DNA of 64,000 nucleotides from Litoditis marina (lineage: Eukaryota; Nematoda; Chromadorea; Rhabditida; Rhabditidae): the NCBI GenBank assembly GCA_964036275.1, contig OZ038440.1:6857690-6921689 (forward strand), written 5' to 3'. Both the position numbers and the translations under genes were made by a program. The notes beneath the pieces were generated by a model. That model was given only the letters and a program-made list of their open reading frames with translations, was not told the DNA's origin and did not search any database. Positions 1-13,157 of this stretch are shown here, in pieces; position 1 is the first letter of the stretch, and each line of letters begins with the position of its first letter.

Positions 1-187
1 GACTCAAAACATCTGTGTTGTTATATCATTTCATCATTATTGCTACCTCTCTCTCTACATCCGAATGAACCAAAGAACTATCCCCTGTTCGACGTTACGA
101 ATTTTCTATATTTTGTCGCATACTTTTGAGGATCACAAAATAACTGATCAAATGTGTTAAAGATAGATGGTTTAGTTTCCTCTGTGG

Positions 188-460
188 CGTTTGCGCTGAG
201 CGTGCTGATGAAACTTGGTTTAAAGGAGACCGGAGAGCAACATGATTTCTCGTAAAGCTGTTGTATCCTACTTTTGATTGAACGCGTTGTGTGTCGCGCG
301 GCATTGTCATGTGAATGTCACGTGGACTGATCAAACTAATTTACGAGTTATTTGTGCTCTCTGATCTCGATACAGTTAAAAGCAGCCCGAAACAAAATCT
401 TTGCTCAGGTTGTGTTCCGGTCTCCTTTAAGATACTGAATCAGCGCAACCAGCTCAGTTT
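188..460. repeat. Fold-back inverted repeat
   Basis: The left arm (about 188-236) and right arm (about 415-460) are imperfect reverse complements sharing the core TTAAAGGAGACCGG and, further out, TTGCGCTGA and GCTGAT. The spacer is about 180 bp. The shape is that of a small non-autonomous DNA transposon or fold-back element. No other copy was seen in the window. Confidence 0.55.
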
Positions 461-520
461 GAAGTTTCGCTCTTTCCAAAGCAAGCTCATACGTGTATGC
501 TGTTCTGTCTCACAGTGTTT

Positions 521-583
521 CCAGTTTGATCCCGTTGTTTTTGAAATTCGGTAATTATTGCGTACATCGAAATCAAACTACAA
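521..583. mobile_element. Short MITE, TTGTAGTTTGATC family, copy 1
   Basis: It begins CCAGTTTGATCCCGTTG and ends with the reverse complement ATCAAACTACAA about 60 bp later. The same ends recur at 33261, 35856, 36505, 43821, 52621, 57901 and 61858, which marks a dispersed short inverted-repeat element. Confidence 0.6.
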
Positions 584-1076
584 CCAATACTTGGTCACTC
601 CCTAGAAATGTTGCACTGCTGATAGCAGACAGAACCACTTCTCCTCTCTTGTGTGAACGAGGCTCAGTGATGTTCTCCCGTGCCTTTCTGCCGAGTCTAG
701 GTTGGATGCGCAAGTCCAAATTGCGCAATTACCCGGGGTTATGGAAAAGACCAGATAGACAGACTGCGCAATGCTATCGAACAACTCTCCAAACACCGCG
801 CTGAAGCCAAATGGGGTTTTGCCCTCTTTCTCTTTCTCTCTCTTTCTCTTTGGACTCTTTCTGCCACTGAGATATGACCAAGTTTTAGTTGTCGCATCAT
901 CTCTCGAAACAGCACCGTTCCGGAATATTTTTTGAAATGGCACTGTGATCAAACTACAAGCACAGCACAGTTTAACAAAATCATCGTCATTGCTCTTCTC
1001 TAGAGCTACCACTATACTAATGTGGTGAATGGTGATTGAACCCTCTCTCTTCCAGCCTGGCGTACTTAGCCCGAAG

Positions 1077-1152
1077 TGGGCGGAGTCAGTCTCTCCTACT
1101 CAGCCAATTCCCACATGAGAATGTGATCCGCAGTGGAAAGTGGGCGTGGTCA
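1077..1152 (+). promoter_or_regulatory. Paired GC-box / KLF-like sites
   Basis: Two near-identical motifs, GTGGGCGGAGTCAG (1077-1090) and GTGGGCGTGGTCAG (starting at 1140), lie 63 bp apart in otherwise AT-rich DNA, just upstream of the CT tract and about 1 kb before the first likely ODC exon. GGGCGG and GGGCGTGG are typical Sp1/KLF-type sites. A promoter role for ODC is inferred, not shown. Confidence 0.35.
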
Positions 1153-1313
1153 GGGTTACCCTGTTTGGGTACACGCGCACTCGATCAGTACGCAGCCTCT
1201 CGGCCAACTTGCCCAGTTGCAGAGAACCACATCCTCCTCTCCTAGCTATCTCTCCTTTCGCTCTATCTTTCCCTCTGCCTCTCTTTATCTTTCTCTCTAT
1301 ATTTCCTCCGTTC

Positions 1314-1431
<118 letters not shown>

Positions 1432-2111
1432 GCATATCTCTTTTTTCCGTCGGTTTTCCCCTCCTCTTTCTCTCCCCTTCGCGAATGCTCCTTTCGGTCT
1501 TTCTCGTTCACTCTAAATGTTCCATAGAGTATCATGAATTTTGGAGATCTTAAAATATCTCTCTCTCTCTCTCTCTGTTAGTAAAATTACATCAACCGTT
1601 ACCGTAACCATTCCAATCTGTGCCGGGCAACGACTATTAATAATTTCATAATGGCTACCCCGTTGTTACTGGTCAGTGGTCTATCTGCTCTGCGTCTCTG
1701 GCTCGTTCCACCCTCTTCTATCTGCTTCAAACTACGGAAATCTGTTCTTTGTCGCTCTTTCTTGTCGTAGACATTTCTTATCAGACGGCTCGCAGCCCGC
1801 CCTCTACTTCTTAGTCCTTTCATTCATTCATTCCCCTTTCAATCCCGAATACCATACATCTTCTTTCTCATGCCCTTTTCACCTCTCATACAATTTTCAG
1901 ACAGAACTGATGTATTCAGCATCTGGAATACCAATTTTATTTCGAAAAAATTATCTTACAATCCAACATATTGTCTTAATTGTCACTGCTTGCTGTGTGC
2001 TTGAAGCTCCAAAGTATTGCGTAATATTGCTCATTAGTTAGGTTTGCTAAAGATAAATTGTATTAATGTATTTCATCATATTTCATCATATTTAATAATT
2101 GTTGTTTCCAG

Positions 2112-2252
2112 GTAACTACTTCTCGACGCCTTCTCCGCTCCGCAAGTTTCTGTCGACTTGCAGTGAGCGTTTGAAACGTTTGGACAGCTTCCAAGTTGCC
2201 AGAAAATCCGGTCATATCCTCAATTTGAACGGCTAGCGGCTCCCGCTACCCA
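2112..2252 (+). other. Possible 5' untranslated exon of ODC
   Basis: The segment is bounded by a good acceptor (TTGTTTCCAG before 2112) and a donor (CCCAG then GTTAGTTG after 2252). It has no ATG and no long open frame. Joined to the next exon at 3225, which also has no ATG before 3369, it would form a leader in which the ODC start is the first ATG. It could also be a chance pair of splice sites. Confidence 0.4.
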
Positions 2253-3368
2253 GGTTAGTTGTACAGTCTTTCTCATTCCTACGTGTTTAACTGCGGTAAA
2301 CTTTCAATTGAATGTTTCCACAAGGAAAACGTGTTAATTTTCTTACTGTAAGACTCCATGACCGTATTAAATAGAGTATATGAAAGTTCAAGTAGCAATG
2401 TAAGTTAAAGTTTCGAGAACTAACTTCGGAAAACAGTTGATTTTCAATCAGTTCATTAGATAAGAGAACCCTCAGACTCATTCTAACAACTGTTAACGTT
2501 AAACACACTTATGCGGAAACTAAGACCATTTAGATCAATTTACAACTTATGGTACTGAAAGTAGTAGAGGAGAGTTTTTTCTTCGCTGTCGGGAACACCA
2601 ACATTAAGGGAAAATTGCGGGAAACTTGGGATCATTGAGATCGAATCATTGAAAGAAGTAGGACTCTTTGAAACTGAGATCTCCTATTTGATTTGACACC
2701 ATGGCAGACCACAAAGAACGAGCAGTTTATCGGAGAAGTGCAATAAAAGCGCGGCTGTCTATCTCCTTTTTATCTGCTTCACCTTTGCCCCCTTATCTTC
2801 AAAGATCTCGTCTACGCAATAAAAGACTCAGACCAATGTTGCAGTGATAACGACTATAAAAAGTCTGCAAAGAACAACCATAGTGCTTCTAAGATACTGA
2901 GGGTTCAACAGGGTTCCTATTTCAAAATGTCAAATAAGTTGGAATGAGAGAACATTTCTACGGGTGTTGTAGCATACTGCCACAAAACTGGTTCGGCTTT
3001 CGGTTTCAAACTCTTTTGGTAAATCTGGTAAAAGTTTTGGACTAGAACTAAAGTGTAGCACATCAGTACTTATCCAATTCAATTTCGTGTGAAAATCGAA
3101 AAACACTTTAGCATTCGTGCACGAGCAATGCGGAAGTGCACGTTTTTCAATGAGCAGAAACACACTTTTAGTCAAACTGAAACGTTGCGAATTACACAAT
3201 CACAAGTACTTACAAATATTGCAGGTGTCGCACACAGTAGGTCATCCAGTGACCTTCAGCTTCTTCGACTACATATTCGATCCGCTTACCGCCGGAAAAC
3301 CTCCACCCCGGTGACATCCCTCCACACACATTACATAGATATCGATTATCTCAATAGCCTATTCAATT

Positions 3369-3522
3369 ATGATCGCCGACATGGAACTGATCGGAGACCA
3401 CAAGGTGAGAGGGTGGAAATGAGAAAGAGAGGGAGAGAGAGCAAAAGATAGAGACGGGCGAAGGGATTGAGAAAGGAGACAGAAAGAGAACGTAAGAGAG
3501 AGAGAGAGAGAAAGAGAGAGAT

Positions 3523-3590
<68 letters not shown>

Positions 3591-6500
3591 AGGTGGAACT
3601 CTTAGAAACAGAGGGAGAGAGAGATAGAGAGAGAAACGAAGAGAGACGGAGAGAGAACGCTAGTTGGAAATGAAACAATTATATCATACTTTCAGGTCGG
3701 TCTTCTCAACTGTGCCCCGGACGCGCTCGCCCTGTCTCGCCAAATCGCGAGAAGCAAGGATGAACAGGTATAGTAGCAACTATTCAAGTAACTTCTGGTC
3801 AGAGTGAAGTAATTGAATTAGATAATAATTCGAGAACGGAAGAGTTTCTTCACGTTTTACTTGACCATTCCATTTATGTCTAGTATATGCACTCTGTAAG
3901 CTACTAAAACTGTTCTAATTTTGGGTGACAGAGTACACATTTCCGTACTACCTGAAGTACATATAGAGTTTACGTTAAACCCAAGTTTCTTTCTCGAATA
4001 ATGAAACCCGTTTTCATTTAAACCATTCTAGGAAAACGATGACGCTTTCCTTCTGGTCAACCTGGACCTCGTCCTCGAGAGATTTCGTCTTTGGAAGGCC
4101 GAGCTGCCCATGATTCAGGTGAGTACTTTTTTACTGAAATAAAAGCTCACTTCAGATATAGACTACTAGAAGAGCCAGAGACACAGAGACACAGAGAAGG
4201 AGGAAAGTACACAAGAAAGAAAGAGTGAGAGAGAAAAAAAGAGGGAGATCCAGAGAGAATAAAAAAGATGGAGCGCCAGAGAGAATAAAAAAGAGACCAA
4301 CCCACCGAAATAACCTGTTACCAATTTCCAGTACATGTATCACTTTCTGAAGGACGATCAGTTCCGAATGGTACATTACATGTGAAATGTTTGTGAACTT
4401 TCATTTGTTTCCAGCCTTTCTACGCTGTCAAGTGCAACCCAGACAAAGTTTTGGTCCGCCTTCTCGCCGCACTGGGCGCCGGATTCGACTGCGCGAGCAA
4501 GGAAGAAATCGAAATTGTAAGTTTAGAACCGTTTCGAAACAAATTTTCTAAAAAATTTGGTTTGGCATGGAAGTCTTCGGAACAGTTTTTGTGTAGATCA
4601 CATACTTTTTTTGGGAAAACAGTGGCCTGAACTGTTTTCGAATGTAGATCATATAATATTTTTTTCAGGTCATGGAGATGGGTGTCCAGGCCGACCGTTT
4701 GATCTACGCCAACCCGTGCAAGACACGCTCCTTCATTTCTCACGCAAGAAAGAGAGAGGTAAATAAACTATGTTTAGAAATACAGTGTCCAGTCTCATTG
4801 AATGAAATCGTGTGTCCATACCATCATCTTTCATACCAAGTTCCCAGTTATAAATAGAGACTAAATCCAATACAATAAAGCATATTGGAGTTTTCCCTTC
4901 AGAAAAATTGTTTTCTCAATTTCTATGTTTAAGGTTCACATGATGACTTTCGACAACTCCGAGGAGTTGGAGAAGGTGGCCAAGCTGTATCCGGAAGCCG
5001 AGTTAGTTTTGTTTAATGCTCAGTGCCTACAAAATACAACATTTCCCCCATACTACCGTAATCGATCGATAACATATCAGTTCGCACCGACTTATCTGAT
5101 TGTTACGTCTAACGAAATGAGAACGTATGGTTGCATCTAGTAAGTCCAGTATGTGAGGGTGGTTTATTGAGCTCAAAATTCCGGGTTTTCAAGTTTCAAA
5201 CAAACAAGTTTGTGAGGTTCATGGCGTCGAGTAGTTTTAACAACTCAAACCATGCATGTCCCAGAATCAACAAGAATGAATGAACTCGTTTCTCTCTCAG
5301 AATGATTCTGCGTATCGCCGTATCCGACCCGACCGCGACCTGTCCGCTGAACCTGAAGTTCGGTGCCGATCCCATCAGTGCCGCTCCCCAACTCCTCATC
5401 AAGGCAAAGCATATGGGAGTCAACGTTGTGGGAATCAGGTAACATTTCCATGTTCTGGCTTTCAATTGTTTCATGATTTACTTCAAGTTCTAACTTTTTA
5501 AAACTAGTTAATTTTGTAATCTCCACCGGGTGATTTTGGTAGTTAGATCTATTTTTCGAATAACATTAAAACATTACTCAAGAGAAGTGTATACCACATT
5601 TATTACAAGAGTGGTGAACCGAAAAACGCGAAAAAATCAACTTAGCTTTATCACAAAGGCAGATATTTATGGACACTCATCTCTTCTAGTTTCCACGTTG
5701 GATCTGGCTGCAACGACCCGTCTGCCTACAGAACTGCCATCGCTCACTGCAGAAATCTCACCGATATCGGTTGGTGAACAAAACAAGAATAAAATACCAG
5801 TGCAAAGGGTTAGATGCGCAATTTGTATGTAGGATGTGAGATATGACTCAGCGCTCACAACTTTCTAGGAGGCCCTCGTCACTATGTGACACACACACCA
5901 AGATTCAAATCTACAGTATTTTGCACTAATTCTTCGGCGAAGACTATAGTAATAGTTTTTTTGGTTCAATTTTGACATATGTCTATTTTTTGTGTAAAAT
6001 TTGTATTTATTTGCTTTACTCTCACAGGACTCGGTCTCGGTTTCGACATGAAAATCGTAGACATGGGCGGTGGATTCCCCGGAGCCGAGCACCAAACTCC
6101 GTTCGAGAAGGTACGACAAAACAATTTTTCCATGAGTTCGTGAAGTACTAGCTAGTGTTTTTATCAACATAGTTTGTGTACTATCATCATCAAATGTTCT
6201 ACATTCAATATTAGGCCTTCAAATGTTTATTGTAGGCTAAATACATCAGAAATGTATCACTGAACACGTTCACGGAACTAGTAGTATGTCAATAGTACTT
6301 TACTCGACAATGAGAGTTCGTTCTACTGTAATTCATATGATAAATTTCAGATCGCTGAGGTGATTCGCTCAGCTGTAGACGACTATTTCCCAGATGACAA
6401 CATCAGACTCATCGCAGAGCCCGGAAGGTACAGTGAAATTTCCTATTTTTACTGTATTGAAAATTCTGCTGTGTATGAAAAGTCATAACTATGATGTGTA

Positions 6501-7970
6501 TACAAAATAAGTGTATTATTTTTGTTCAGATTTTTCGCCGCTGCTCCATTCTCACTTGTCGCCAACATCATTCACGCCACATCCGTCCCCGCCGAAAAAA
6601 TCACCAAGAAAGGTATGGGATGGACAATTCTCACATAATCTTTAGTTCTGAAAATTTGTCCCAATTTGAGAAACTGAAAAAGATATTGAGAATATAATTC
6701 ACCTTTTGTTTATATTCGTACTGCAGTTTACTTCTAGCCCATCTCTAGACAACACGTTCAGTGCAACAAACATTTTTGTTATAACTGTTATAATTCGTGA
6801 TTTTTACCATCAGATTCGTTATTTTTTCGTTCCAGCCGACAACCCCCAATCGGAAGGTAACATGTATTACATCAACGACGGTGTCTACGGATCATTCAAC
6901 TGTATTCTGTTCGATCACGTAAACCCAGTGGGAGAACCGCTTTTCGTGAGTTAAAAACACTTTTCACGGAAACTATATTTTCAATCTTAAACAAAATACG
7001 TTGATTCAGGTTCTAATAATTTTATTGTATTGTATCCGAAGTATGAAAAAAAAATTTTATGGAGTACCTAAATCTACTTGCCTTTCGACAATGTGATAAT
7101 TTTATGTGTTCGTTACAGGAAGAGGAGGGTGAACTGTACCCATCTACCGTCTGGGGTCCAACCTGCGACAGTCTCGACAAAATCGAGGTAGGCTATCACA
7201 AAAAATTAGGGAATAGAAAGAACCAAATGTGGTTCTGCTGTATTGACATCGCAATTCTCGAAGTACGAGGAGAGAAAATTACGAACACCGCAGTCTCGAG
7301 CTGGATTGACCGTATGCAAATTGCAAACATTTGAAAAAAGGCAGCTTTAAACTTACAATAAACACCCATTACAATGCTGTTTGTAGGACCAAAAAGAGAC
7401 GCCTTTCTGAATATACTGTATCAGACAGTCAATAAAGTTACTGAGTTGGCGTTCAAAAAAAGTCAACTTGAAAAAAAAACGATAACAGTTATTCATGTGG
7501 GATCAACAAGATGCGTCGCTGAATTTACCGCATCCAAAGTTAAACATCTCAATAAAGTTACTACGTTTGCGTTCGAAAAAAATTCAACTAAGATTTCACA
7601 AAAAAATTACAATCATTCTTGTAGGACCAAAAAGAGATGCGTCGTCTCGAGGTTGGCGACTGGATGTACTACCCCAACATGGGTGCTTACACTTCTGCTG
7701 CCTCCACCACTTTCAATGGATTCGAAAGACCCGTTCCCATCTACGTCATCAGCAAGGATAACTGGTAGGTCAACTGAATTCTGGAAAAATCGATAATGAC
7801 CGCTCGGTTGCAAATCAAAATCAAAAAGGCTCCGTAACTCTAAGCAGTTTACTAGTTTTATCTACACATCATCAGCAAGAAAAACTGGTATGCCAACTGA
7901 ATTATGGAAATTCGCAATTCTCATTTTGGTCCATTTCAGGAAGATGGTCTCAACCTCTTGCCACATTTGA
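3369..7970 (+). CDS. odc-1: Ornithine decarboxylase (EC 4.1.1.17)
   Basis: This PLP enzyme converts ornithine to putrescine, the first step of polyamine synthesis, in the cytosol as a homodimer. The spliced product is 421 aa. Visible signatures are PFYAVKCN with the PLP lysine at residue 71, ASKEEIE, YANPCK, SFHVGSG (His200), DMGGGFPG (237-243), AEPGR (Glu275), [13 protein letters not shown] and WGPTCDSLD with the catalytic Cys358. Coding exons: 3369-3404, 3696-3767, 4032-4118, 4415-4516, 4669-4758, 4934-5001, 5301-5438, 5690-5769, 6028-6110, 6351-6427, 6530-6612, 6836-6945, 7119-7187, 7625-7764, 7940-7970. All phases agree (1266 nt). The ATG is preceded by an in-frame stop at 3336 in the same exon. 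The length fits nematode ODC. The C-terminus ends nine residues after KDNW, so the long PEST degron of mammalian ODC is absent. Two introns carry copies of neighbouring exon edges. Identification is very secure; the first exon is the least certain. Confidence 0.95.
3494..3585. repeat. (GA)n microsatellite in ODC intron
   Basis: A GA-rich tract with a pure (GA)n run from about 3524 lies in the intron between the first two ODC coding exons. It is the source of Arg-Glu repeat frames, which are not coding. Confidence 0.95.
7290..7650 (+). repeat. Tandem copies of the intron end and exon start in ODC
   Basis: Units of about 120 bp repeat up to the real acceptor at 7624. The exon start GACCAAAAAGAGATGCG has a close copy at 7385 (GACCAAAAAGAGACGCC, preceded by TTTGTAG) and a decayed copy at 7502 (GATCAACAAGATGCG, its AG lost). 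The accompanying intron text (CAATAAAGTTACT, GCGTTC, AAAAA) repeats as well. Confidence 0.8.
7743..7910 (+). repeat. Tandem copy of the exon end and donor in ODC
   Basis: The end of coding exon 14 with its donor (CATCAGCAAGGATAACTGGT, 7747-7766) is repeated about 121 bp downstream, in the last intron, as CATCAGCAAGAAAAACTGGT (around 7868-7887). In both copies GCCAACTGAATT- or GTCAACTGAATT-type intron sequence follows. The copy keeps a usable GT donor. Confidence 0.8.
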
Positions 7971-8121
7971 ACAATGATGGAATTATAATAATCATTCACT
8001 TATATCTAGTATATCATGTATTATGTTCACTATTCAATATCTGTCTGCAATTGTTAATTCATTGTTTGTTCTGGTTTATCATAGTTTCTTGTTTATACTT
8101 TTGTATTCACAACTTGTTTCA

Positions 8122-8127
8122 AATAAA
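8122..8127 (+). terminator. Poly(A) signal of ODC
   Basis: AATAAA about 152 bp after the ODC stop codon, the first canonical signal downstream on this strand. Confidence 0.6.
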
Positions 8128-8594
8128 TTATGGGATGGGACTCATTTTTTTGGTGTTTTCAATCGACGTTAAAAGAAACCAACATAAGGTCTTCAACACC
8201 GTACACCGTACTATAAACTGTGAGTATGGAGCACCTGAAACATACTGTGCGCATCCTCGAAATCTACACTCTCTCGTTTGCTGGCAAACGAGCGGAAAAC
8301 GCTCGCGTCCTGACCACGTACTAATTTCGGACTGAAAACGAGTGGAGGTGCACACAGATAAGGCGCGATAGAAAAATGGCGTGATTCACATAATCACGTC
8401 TCATGGGTGTGTCTCATAAAACTCTCACGACTCGACAACAAAATTCACGTGATCTACTTGGGAATTTCATAAAAACTTCTTTTCCGAGCAGTGCAATACA
8501 GAACACCTTCTTCCTGAGCCAAAAGGTCACAATCAGCGCTAGAGAATGTTTTTATAATAAACCGTCTATAATTATCAGGATATTGATAGAACAA

Positions 8595-8624
8595 TGCAAT
8601 ACAATACAATACAACAACAATACA
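8595..8624. repeat. (AATAC)n-like pentamer repeat
   Basis: A short run of imperfect AATAC / AACAA units in intergenic DNA. Confidence 0.7.
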
Positions 8625-9357
8625 AGCTTTATTCTCCTCCCGTATCACTGTGTGTTGTGTGAAGGTGTTGTTGGCGTCAAAAGGGCGCTGGGAGTTGGAG
8701 GAAAAGAGTCTTCTATGAAGACAACGGCTATCCTCCAAGAGGCTGTCTGTTACATTCAGGTTGAAAGTCTAAAGTAGATAATTTACGTTAAAATACAATT
8801 ACACACTACTATCAAAACAAGGAAAGAGGGATAAACAGGTTCTTTACTTAAAAAAAGGTTGTCAGAACCATCAAGGAATGAACCATCGATTGTTGTTTAT
8901 GATATGTTCGTGGGGTCAAGTGATCCAAGAAACACATTTTCTGATTCAAACCATTTTTCCAAACGACATTTAAATTCACTGGGACAGTGAAGCAGATCAC
9001 AAGATGAAAATGCCAACTAACTTCTGAAAGAACAGAAGAATAGCAGTCACATACAGAACTTTGCTGATAGAATTCATTGTATCAATACGCCGTGTTGATC
9101 GTAACAGTCACGAGTGAACTGCAATAGTAGCAGTGAGACAAACTGCACCACTCAACTGGCTTATGAAGCTGGTTCTGAATATTAGTCCAAAAGTGTTACA
9201 AACACGCTCGGTTTGTGAATACTTCCCATTTCATACCCGGAATGTCTTATCTAATCGGAAAGATTGCGGATCCGTGGAGTAGCATGGACGTCAAAAGACA
9301 CACAATCAGGTGAAGACGAATTTCAGTTATCTTTTCATCGCTCGATTGACGCTCTCT

Positions 9358-9490
9358 TTACTGTTAGGCAATTGCACAATCACTTGAAATATGTTAAACA
9401 CAGCAGAACTCAAAAAAGTGCGAGGAAAAAGTGCACGATTCCTCATTAGGATACTAACTTTACGTGACCATTCAATTTACTTCTAGTATA
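9358..9490 (-). mobile_element. ~135 bp TA-flanked MITE, copy 1
   Basis: Reverse-oriented, partly decayed copy: ACTGTTAG..CAATTGCACAATCAC at the left end and TTTACGTGACCATTCAATTTACTTCTAGTATA (read in pieces) at the right end. It matches the family at 20624, 36360, 37140, 54974, 56850, 61657, 62210 and 62751, with ends resembling TATACTAGAAGTAAATTG and TA at the borders. Confidence 0.8.
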
Positions 9491-9760
9491 CAACGTTTCA
9501 CCAATCGCTAACCTCATACAGTACGCCGTAAACTATTTTCTATTGAACACTCCAATTTTTGATATGGAGTTTAAAGTGTTTTAGTGTAGTAATGAAGGTA
9601 AAAAACACAATACTAGAATTAGAAACCATTTCAAAACTAAATATTTCCAAACGTTGACCCGGAAGTTGAGTAAAATAGTCACAGCTCTGTACGTTTGTTA
9701 TTAGTAAGCCGTGTTTACTAGATAGTTCACCTCGACATATTTTCACAATACGTTTATATT

Positions 9761-9774
9761 TGATGATTTTAGAA
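9761..9774 (+). promoter_or_regulatory. Possible trans-splice acceptor before the lysozyme-like ATG
   Basis: TGATGATTTTAG ends at 9772, leaving only two bases (AA) before the ATG at 9775. A pyrimidine-rich AG placed this close to a start codon is typical of nematode spliced-leader acceptors. No upstream exon with a matching donor is obvious. Confidence 0.5.
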
Positions 9775-12700
9775 ATGTTTCTCAAATTTATACTCGTGTT
9801 CTGTGTTCACGCGACGGTCAGTCTGGTCATCAGAAGTGATAATAACGTGGTCGCAGGAAAAGAGGTGAGTTTTTACATGAGCAACTTACCTTAAATTCGA
9901 TTAAAGATTCTATTGTGCGCAATTCTTACTTACGTGTAAAAGAAATATTGGTCTTTTCAAAAGGAAGAATGAATATGACTGGGTTTTCTGAATTAGGCGA
10001 GCCCTGGACGAGTAAGAAAACGGAAAGGGGAACAAAATGAGTTGTTTTGCGGGTCGTATAACTATAACTAACTACTGCTTCACATTATCTTTATTTTCAT
10101 GTTTATTGTACGCAGATCGCAATAATCATTTGTAGTTCTAGTTCAGCTATGATTCGAGACTGGATCTCATCGATTGCTCTAAAACTTTGAACACGACCAC
10201 AATGGGCTGTTTCAAAGATCACGGATATAATGGAATTGTAGTACGGTAAGATTTGTCCCATTTTGTCGAAACTCGAGTTGAATCTACAGTCCAGCTACGG
10301 GCAATAGCCATAGTTATGATAATTTGTTCAAACATCTTGAAAGATAAGTAAAAACATCATGTAAATGTCATCAAACATCTCAAACGCGCTTCTTATCATT
10401 GTATAATGCATTCTTGCTTACGATTGGTAAAGTTTCTTCACATTTCGTGAGACTTCTCTGTTTGGTTGACCATCTCTGCTCACAATTGAATCAACTAAGT
10501 TGTAAAAAGTTTGTGTATGGATATAGTATGTGCGAGATTTTTCAGCGGCTACAATCCGGCAGGACAAGGATCTTACGATAATTCTTCATACAAGAATGAA
10601 ATGTGGGGATATTTTGGTGAGCATGAAACAATTCTAAAAACACGTTTTATTTCACTTTTTCACGTATATTCACTTTTTTCGCTAACCCATTCATAGTTCA
10701 TCTGCAAGAGACTTAGAATCTGTAAATACCCAGAGGGCCGAGAACAAACGGACAAGAACGTTTCTATCACTAAATTTGATTTTTTCATTAAGATCCTGTT
10801 CTCGTTACTGTGTTTCTCCGAAATTGAACTTGAACGAGATACATGACTGATCTTCACACCCTCAAAAACAACACCAATGAATCGCCTCCTGGTTACTAAA
10901 ACTTTGTGACCACTTAACTCATTATTCTGATGCATGACACAACCAACATTCATACAGTCTTCATCTAAGAAAACGTGCTAATCTGAATGATATCTTCAAA
11001 AACAAATGTTCATATTTGGCCATCAGTATTGTCCTACAAACTTCCTGGTACAATCATTGTTTCAATTGTGCAGTATTGCAACGATGCGTATTATACAATG
11101 AGCGCGTAACAGAATGAACAATACTCAACATGTTATTCTTTCTACTAAATCTACAATCATGGTTTGTAGTGCCACATATACCAATGTGGAAACACACGTG
11201 TTCAATCGCGAATAAACATTCTATTCTATTCTATTCCATTCTATTCTATTCTATATTCGCGGCAATTTGAGAGAAACCAGAACAAAATTCGACTCATGAA
11301 AAGAAGAAAAGTTTCAAATCTAAAAGCATAAAACCCTCTGCTAGTAAAAAGTACAACACATTTCTTATTCTTCATCAATTTCTCACTTTCAGGTCACGAG
11401 AGCGTCAGCATCTACATGACGCCGCAGCCTTTTTCGATGAAAAGCGGTGCGAACCAAACGGCGGAGATGTACTGGGGAGGCACCCAAAATAATGTGTACC
11501 TGCAGTTGTTCTGGTTGCAGGTATGGGTTTTACTTCCCCAACCAAGACAGCGTGATTAGTTTTGTGTGAACATGTTTCAGCAGTTGCATTCGAGTTATAT
11601 GAGAAGAAGTCCTCTCATCTTATCTCCAATCGTTGTGAACAGTTTCAGTTCAGGCCTATACAACGCAGACGCCGAACGGAAAACTTAGCGATGTATGGTC
11701 GTAACGACGCACACGCTCGGCCCTCTTTTCGGACGGTCGCATGAGTAATCGAGGGTATATATTGAACACAGCAAGAATAAAAAGGGGGCGGGACGTTTTC
11801 GTCGTTACGATCACTTCTCTTATTTTATTTAAGATTTACCTAGCATTTTTACAGGCCAGATATACTCGTATTGGTTTTCATTAATTCTCAGGCTGTGCCA
11901 GAGTCCTTGGAGAACAGAACGTTTTTCAGTCTGTGAAGAACGGCGTTTCAACTGTATAAACCTCTTTTTGTAATTTTTGCATTAAAAGGTGACCAACCCT
12001 TCTACATGGCTTCCTTCTCCCACCGCTAACGTACAATTCATTCAGAGTATCTTCGACACAGCCAAGGTCAGTTCATTTATAGATTGGAACAAACAAAAAA
12101 AAACCATAAAACAAGAAAGAATAAAAATAAAACACATGAAAACAGTTAAAAATGCTGTTAGCTGCCGCGAGCCGTAGAACATGAGACCAAAGAAATTTGA
12201 TCCCGGACCACCACTATGTAACATTGTGTTGTACGATCACAACTTGAATGTGTTCTGTCGTGCTCATTCCCATGCCCTCAGTTAACTTTGTGTTCTAGCA
12301 ACTGGGTATGACTGTTGGCGTCTACACCAACAAGGCCGATTGGTGGAGTATCACTGGGGGATGGACTGGAGCGAGCAACCACTCATTATGGTGGGTGGTT
12401 CACACTGGAGATTGAGCAAGTCTCAACTATTGAGATTGACCAGATCTCTGTTGTAGTTTGATCTCAATTAACGCCAATTATTGTGCGAAAAGTGCGAGGT
12501 AAAGCTACAAGACAGCCAGAGGAAGAAAGCGAATCCTATAAATATCCAGTAACTGCACATGTAACACAAGAAAAACTGACATAAAATATCATTAGCTTCA
12601 AGTAAGAATATACCTTTCTCACAGGGTCGTTATTTTTGAAACAACGGACAACAAAACAACAGCAACAACAACAAGATATGAATGAAAACTTATGCAACTC

Positions 12701-12851
12701 ATGCAGGTACTCGAACGTGCCTGGCTCAGGAACTAATGGAGAAACTGCACCGGACTTTTCGGATTTCCGTGCATTTTCTGGATGGACATTCGCAGCTGCG
12801 AAACAGTACGCGAAACAAGAGACCGTCTGTGGGGTTACGGTGAACAGGTAG
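9775..12851 (+). CDS. Secreted GH25-type lysozyme-like protein, probably catalytically inactive
   Basis: Predicted 235 aa with an N-terminal hydrophobic signal peptide (about residues 1-18). The rest follows the GH25 (Entamoeba/nematode LYS-type) pattern as I know it: FSYDSRLDL near the first strand, GYNPAGQGSYD, SVSIYMTPQPF, a FWLQVTNPSTW strand, FIQSIFDTAKQLGMTVGVYT, W-rich WWSITGGWTG, LWYSNVPGSG and FRAFSGWTFAAAKQYA with CGVTVNR at the end. Exons: 9775-9864, 10142-10245, 10546-10616, 11393-11520, 11989-12066, 12299-12390, 12707-12851; all phases agree. Where active LYS proteins have WLDIE, this one reads WLQVT, so Asp and Glu are missing. The protein may end at the TAG (12849-12851), or a 44-47 nt intron (12849-12895) may add LRKC with a stop at 12910. 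Likely roles are binding or immune-related secretion in gut or gland; that is inferred. Confidence 0.85.
11220..11253. repeat. (CTATT)n pentamer repeat
   Basis: About six CTATT units, one with a substitution, in the third intron of the lysozyme-like gene. Confidence 0.9.
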
Positions 12852-13157
12852 ATTTTCCTTTTTCTGAAAATCAAAATTTAAGCTGAACTTTTCAGGTTGA
12901 GGAAATGTTGATACAAGGTATGGTGCTGTCAAAGGCCCAGTGAAAAGCACAATAACTAAATTTTCGAGCGAGGATTCATATTTCATGTGTATCCATTTTC
13001 TTTTCTTTGTTACGTGGTGGTGCTCATCACACATATCACACATCCTTGTAGAGGATTACAATTCTTTTGTTATTTGACTAGTTTGTGTTTTCTGAACTGT
13101 GATGTGTTTTTTTTTAGACGGAAGAAGGTTATTAATAATTTCATGAAAACCTCAAGC

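Larger units (their letters stand above)
8128..9774. other. Intergenic DNA between ODC and the lysozyme-like gene
   Basis: No coding exon was recognised. It contains a small hairpin (CTCGTTTGC with GCAAACGAG near 8272), an (AATAC)n pentamer run (8595-8624), one TCACGTGA box (8445-8452) and a MITE (9358-9490). It is probably the promoter region of the lysozyme-like gene. Confidence 0.5.
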